Assembly: GCA_017999835.1 (NCBI GenBank)
Contig: JAGNLA010000007.1
Span: 46,582 to 110,581, forward strand
From: Caldisericia bacterium
Lineage (GTDB): Bacteria > Caldisericota > Caldisericia > JAAYUI01
Length of the DNA: 64,000 nucleotides
Direction of reading: 5' to 3'
The translations under genes were made by a program, and so were the position numbers. Below are positions 61,401 through 64,000 of this stretch, piece after piece; position 1 is the stretch's first letter; each line of letters opens with the position of its first letter. The notes beneath the pieces are model-generated. The model did no database searches, was not told the DNA's origin, and worked only from the letters and a program-made list of their open reading frames with translations.

Positions 61401-63029
61401 GATCCTGACAACAGTCAATCAGGCGCATGGTATACACCTGGAGATACAAATGGATTTAATGCAGGACAAGCAGTCAACTGCACAAACAGACCGGCAGACT
61501 TCCCGAACCCGTACTATTTCTGGTCAAGACCAATCAACAATAATGTTGCTAACTTCACTGGTTACTGGGGTGGTTCTGCCTCATGCAAACAGTTCAGCTC
61601 AGCATGGTTCTGGTGCAGAAACTTTACAACTGTAGCAAACAAAACCGCAATCGTTTGGGAACCAGGTTCATGGTGGGATTGGGTCAATTCTGACTACAAT
61701 GCGGGTGTACACAATAACGATTACTCATATCTTGCAGGTGATGATACATCAGTCACAGTCAGGCCATGGATGTCTTGTTCGAATGCCACAGCAGGAGCAC
61801 CAGGATATGAGGATGGTTTCGGTCCATGTGTTGGAACATGGAGAGGCAACCAAACAGGCGCAAACTGCCAGGCTCCAGTTGGTACAGACTATTGGGCAAG
61901 ATCAGATGAGCGTGGTCACCTTCAGGCAATCATCCTTCAGATCCCAATCGTTCCAAACCTTGAAATAACAAAGACCGGCGTCCCGGAACCAGTTCTTCCT
62001 GGCGATCTGCTCATCTATACAATTACTGTAAGAAATGCAACACCATACAAGAACAATGGTGTACATGTTATAGAAACCTATCCAGCCGGAACAACATTCT
62101 ATGATGCAAACCCACCGGCCGATATCAACAATAACGAATGGACAACATCAATTGGTACAAGTGGCGATGGCTCGCTCAATCCTAACGAAGAAGCGGTAAT
62201 CGTAATCAGACTAAGGGTTGGAAAACTTGAAAAAGGTACCAAGCTTACAAACGTTGTTCTTACCTACTCTGAAACGTCACCTGCCCCAGCTTATGCTGAA
62301 TGCACAAACACAGTCCTTGGTGAGCCAAAACTCGTAATCTCCAAGTACACAAAGAAGTTCATGGCTCTTCAGGGCGACAAGGTCAAGTTCTATATTAGTA
62401 TCAAGAACGTTGGCGACCGTGAAGCAACAGGCGTAGCAGTCTATGACCTTCTTCCAAGGGAATTCATTTACGACTCATCGCTTCCGTCAGGTTCAGTCGG
62501 TCTCCAGAAGATCTACTGGTCGTTAGGCACCCTCAATCCTGGTCAGTCAGAACTTATCGAGCTGATTCTTAAGGTCAGAAACGATATTACAATTAACCCA
62601 GGCACAACTGTTACAAACACAGCCTTCGCAACATGTCTGGAAGACCTATTCGTTCAGGACAGCGCAGTCCTTATGATCAGGGCTGGCGGCAACGAACCAA
62701 TCGTCTGTGCAAAACCAGACGTAGCACTCAATATTGAGGGTCTCAAACCAGAACAGGGCAAAGATGGTTTATACTGGAACTTCAAGTCGGGTCAGGAATA
62801 TAACATTGCCATCAAAGTCTACGACAACGGCGGATGCAGCCCGTACACAGTCATTGTTAACTGGGGCGATGGCTCTCCGGAAGAACTCTACACAATGAGA
62901 GAAGGCGATTCAGTCATGACCAAGGATCTCAAGCCGCATAGCTTCACATCTGGCGAAAAGATCATCCTCAAGCTGAAGAACCGTTACGACGGCCAGTACG
63001 AATACGTCTTCAAGTATAACGTAAAGTAG
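58416..63029 (+). CDS. Large exported protein with gluzincin-type HExxH motif and DUF11 repeats
   Basis: A 1537-residue exported protein with signal peptide 'MKKFAFLVALVMVMQLFTVG' ending near Ala23. A zinc-peptidase-like site is visible: 'THEMIHAYYDD' (His250, Glu251, His254) with Glu269 in 'AWSEGLTE', matching the HExxH plus 'W-x-E-G' gluzincin pattern. The middle (about 500-1170) is aromatic and Asn/Gly-rich with no family known to me. Two DUF11-type repeats follow ('ITKTGVPEPVLPGDLLIYTI' and 'ISKYTKKFMALQGDKVKFYI'), then a short C-terminal domain ('VNWGDGSPEELYT') that resembles PKD. Codon choice, strong promoter, AAGGAGAG site and terminator suggest high expression, perhaps as a surface layer or secreted protease. 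Confidence 0.75.
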   Translation: MKKFAFLVALVMVMQLFTVGAFAASNTPAVEEDDYTPASIVIDVTQWAKVSSTYWTDRNFLQESSKIVGSITNNMGFAKLARENPGSVRLPVVYHSIEGKVQVSPPPKAVTLNNKGMNPFSINSTTALPSGTITWDFVGSCGSGAVPPSPLFDCATEMPYINDFISPTGSGYWTSGINGCIRDVFGAPFYTIKVRFIRDDALPAGVAGQYWSSGGTGIGQIHIPTAIAAPPNNPLWGATVGEHMISTLTHEMIHAYYDDMNLYYHAWSEGLTECQSVLARKLFCQRNSYTPPTYTTLSWGIPPYVSLYELNNQEALPGAEGLFYTSVSGQRILSMMNTRYGMAAAYWWKIYRETIPVNSGTIDTNVGATYGTNAFFANFNGRLFDGWSTYIGTWNAYMTNWNLHNQFVAATLNADKGNTNVENQDFASTWFGKQEIIQIRTKTILHLYFPYGPISPMGGYPVPAGLTNNICDIGSTFGGFVGGGPAYYIAGGNAPCLYMTQPGGFEVPANGTATVTITSMHNQGGLAVGQNVTARVGYRPAFTTAPAAWVPIPTLTFSAAADGRFPEYNSAGFVSPAGFNFNWAPGPALQIGAYAIQIDATSGTESAQQTCYFASGYQNNYWHSGVLIGSGTQNGDQWATSLNGSAWVDYTNTSAPPWDPVGAQPPRAAFAGFYDGATYSNGGIIGYRFRANGAAYYDYDYANGGMYYYVKNFITSFNRLTQTLPPYIGRYGFAVISQSTDFLGGSDPTGDNHAQLQYYEKFCSESSQPSTSGLNRLVYRPDYIPDGSTPVACFLYANTVGRNNGGVYEERPLRVRQGTDSSWHDVYGLFLGRDDEPLRNSVGGCACGGWAPYQSTFRFDLTPFITDCYDTIRITNLYQAYEPNGQQLFYGFEMVVVYENPTLELSQIMIADGALRICANERAQDATTFSGFRTPPDPATWPRDRSQASAYMAVLGNSADNGGNSNGRINNEWDFWAVGSDRYTMDRIWLNPEPADPDNSQSGAWYTPGDTNGFNAGQAVNCTNRPADFPNPYYFWSRPINNNVANFTGYWGGSASCKQFSSAWFWCRNFTTVANKTAIVWEPGSWWDWVNSDYNAGVHNNDYSYLAGDDTSVTVRPWMSCSNATAGAPGYEDGFGPCVGTWRGNQTGANCQAPVGTDYWARSDERGHLQAIILQIPIVPNLEITKTGVPEPVLPGDLLIYTITVRNATPYKNNGVHVIETYPAGTTFYDANPPADINNNEWTTSIGTSGDGSLNPNEEAVIVIRLRVGKLEKGTKLTNVVLTYSETSPAPAYAECTNTVLGEPKLVISKYTKKFMALQGDKVKFYISIKNVGDREATGVAVYDLLPREFIYDSSLPSGSVGLQKIYWSLGTLNPGQSELIELILKVRNDITINPGTTVTNTAFATCLEDLFVQDSAVLMIRAGGNEPIVCAKPDVALNIEGLKPEQGKDGLYWNFKSGQEYNIAIKVYDNGGCSPYTVIVNWGDGSPEELYTMREGDSVMTKDLKPHSFTSGEKIILKLKNRYDGQYEYVFKYNVK

Positions 63030-63050
63030 TTTGAGCTAACTTCTAAAAAG

Positions 63051-63078
63051 ACCCCTGATAATTCAGGGGTTTTTTTTT
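63051..63078 (+). terminator. Intrinsic terminator
   Basis: Stem ACCCCTGA (63051-63058) and TCAGGGGT (63063-63070), a 4-base loop, then eight T residues. It ends the transcript of the large exported protein gene. Confidence 0.9.
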
Positions 63079-63125
63079 CACTTGGTGTTGTTTTAGGTTT
63101 AATCAGCCTGAGATAAAATGCATTT

Positions 63126-63881
63126 ATGGGACGAAAGTTCATGGTTTTTCTTGGAATCATTTCAGTTTTGACAACAATAAGTTTCTCGGATTCATACGCT
63201 GATGATGGATGTTTCTGGAAAATGTTTAGAAATGATGTCCAAAGGTCTGGTGTATGTGATGAAAGTTGTTTGCCGCAAACCTCAAACCTTCGATGGATGT
63301 TGCAAACTCAGGGAGCGGTTGAAAGCTCACCAGCAATTGTGGGTGGTAAAATCTACATTGGTTCCTATGACAACCACCTTTACTGCATAGATGAACAAAC
63401 CGGCAAAGTCATCTGGAAGTTCAAGGCAGACGGTGGAATCAAATCTTCGCCATGTGTTGATGAAGGCAAGGTCTATTTTGGCTGCGACAATCAGATGCTT
63501 CTCAGAGGAGCTTTTTATTGTCCCTCAGCTAACGATGGTAAACTCATCTGGACATTGCCTTTGAACAAAAAAGTTGACTCGTCGCCTTTGATTTATAATG
63601 AGTGGGTTTTGTTTGGCTGTGCGGATGGATTTTTGTATTGTCTGAACAAAACAACTGGCGAAGAAGTTTGGGCTCAAAAGACCAACGACGCAATACTTTC
63701 CAGTCCTGCAATATATGACAAAAAAGTCTACATTGGTTCAAACGACGATAAAGCATATTGTTTTGACTTTCTAACTGGAGACAAAATCTGGGAATACAAA
63801 ACCTCAGGTGACATTGTCTCAACGCCATCAGTTGCAAATGGACTGGTTTTCTTTGGCTCATCAGATAAAAATGTTGGGTAA
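63126..63881 (+). pseudogene. PQQ-type beta-propeller protein, interrupted in mid-blade
   Basis: A 251-residue frame with a signal peptide ('MVFLGIISVLTTISFSDSYA') and five PQQ-like repeats of about 40 residues with the pattern 'ssPai..gkvYiGs.d..lYCld..tG..iWe.k', for example 'SSPAIVGGKIYIGSYDNHLY' and 'YIGSNDDKAYCFDFLTGDKI'. The last repeat stops at 'VFFGSSDKNVG', exactly where 'YALD..tG' should follow, so the 3' end is lost. The sequence beyond belongs to a transposase-like ORF, and the simplest reading is that an element inserted here. Its ATG lies 6 bases after a TAAAAT box with no Shine-Dalgarno, so it may be leaderless. Function of the intact protein unknown. Confidence 0.7.
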
Positions 63882-64000
63882 TTCTCCAAATGAGCCACCA
63901 AATGCATTACAATGGTGGTGACTATGAAAACATGCCCAAGGTGTGGCAACACAAAACTGTATAAAGTAAGAAGACAGAAGCTCAAGTGCAGCTCCTGCAA
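63870..64000 (+). mobile_element. Left end of a putative IS1595/ISXO2-like insertion sequence (runs off window)
   Basis: After the broken propeller frame the sequence changes, and 63924 starts an ORF that is a zinc-ribbon protein. The exact element boundary is not visible; I place it within a few bases of 63870-63885. The likely family is inferred from the N-terminal Cys motif of the ORF. Confidence 0.45.
63924..64000 (+). CDS. N-terminus of a zinc-ribbon transposase (partial)
   Basis: Twenty-five codons from ATG 63924 read 'MKTCPRCGNTKLYKVRRQ' then 'KLKCSSC', and the frame is open at the window end. Two Cys-x2-Cys knuckles with a basic stretch between are the start of IS1595/ISXO2-type (and some IS1-type) transposases. 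A GGTGGTG stretch precedes the ATG. Only the zinc ribbon is available, so the assignment is tentative. Confidence 0.5.
   Translation, partial: MKTCPRCGNTKLYKVRRQKLKCSSC

Overview
The window reads as chromosome of an uncultured, probably anaerobic and monoderm-like bacterium. The basis is a c-di-AMP regulator (YbbR/CdaR type), the Firmicutes-like order rimP-nusA-ylxR-infB-ylxP-rbfA-nrnA-truB-ribF, clostridial-type 4Fe-4S ferredoxin and a PduL acyltransferase, several exported proteins ending in 'stalk' (copper amine oxidase N-terminal-like) domains, and no outer-membrane genes. I cannot place the phylum from sequence alone; Firmicutes-, Caldisericota- or Riflebacteria-like lineages would all fit. 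Most genes have moderate GC, good Shine-Dalgarno sequences and 4-base overlaps within operons. I see no rRNA, tRNA or CRISPR array.

Layout. 1-3163 (+): end of a cdaR-like gene, an amidohydrolase and thiamine pyrophosphokinase. 3169-20153 (-): a large operon that begins with a TPR/GAF protein carrying a degenerate kinase domain, then an intact PASTA-less Ser/Thr kinase with PEGA domains, an exported NHL/stalk protein, a 2211-residue gingipain-like (C25) peptidase, rsmG and a BioF/KBL-like enzyme. 20296-31358 (+): the translation/RNA operon, which runs on into methylmalonyl-CoA mutase, its epimerase and a SecD-P1-like orphan. 31388-35500 (-): GNAT, rlmB, cysS and a DUF4388 gene. 35705-42543 (+): an unknown exported protein, then comB, a GlcD/GlcF-like lactate/glycolate oxidase pair, a lipoprotein and an aldehyde dehydrogenase. 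42613-46729 (-): three stalk-domain proteins, a DNA glycosylase and a VOC protein. 46865-52046: an unknown membrane-anchored protein with an abrupt GC-rich 3' half, an AT-rich DUF262/DUF1524 (GmrSD-like) gene that looks acquired, and the threonine degradation pair kbl-tdh. 52183-56331 (-): polyprenyl synthase, PduL, a membrane protein, a tandem BMC-like protein and a HIT protein. 56429-58043: two CYTH proteins and a ferredoxin. 58416-64000 (+): a 1537-residue exported protein with a gluzincin-type motif and DUF11 repeats behind a near-consensus promoter, then a beta-propeller gene that stops in mid-blade just before the start of a zinc-ribbon transposase-like ORF.

How it fits together. The metabolism suggested is amino-acid and acyl-CoA fermentation: threonine to glycine plus acetyl-CoA, methylmalonyl-CoA interconversion, PduL substrate-level phosphorylation, aldehyde oxidation and 2-hydroxy-acid oxidation, supplied perhaps by secreted peptidases. 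The most system-like locus is 5073-20153, where a cytoplasmic sensor with a pseudokinase, a transmembrane kinase and two exported proteins sharing its extracellular module are co-transcribed. The second is 52183-55346, where an orphan microcompartment-like shell protein and PduL are in one operon. Two promoters have their -35 box in the loop of the upstream gene's terminator hairpin, and several genes have a -10 box 6-8 bases before the start codon, which suggests leaderless mRNAs.
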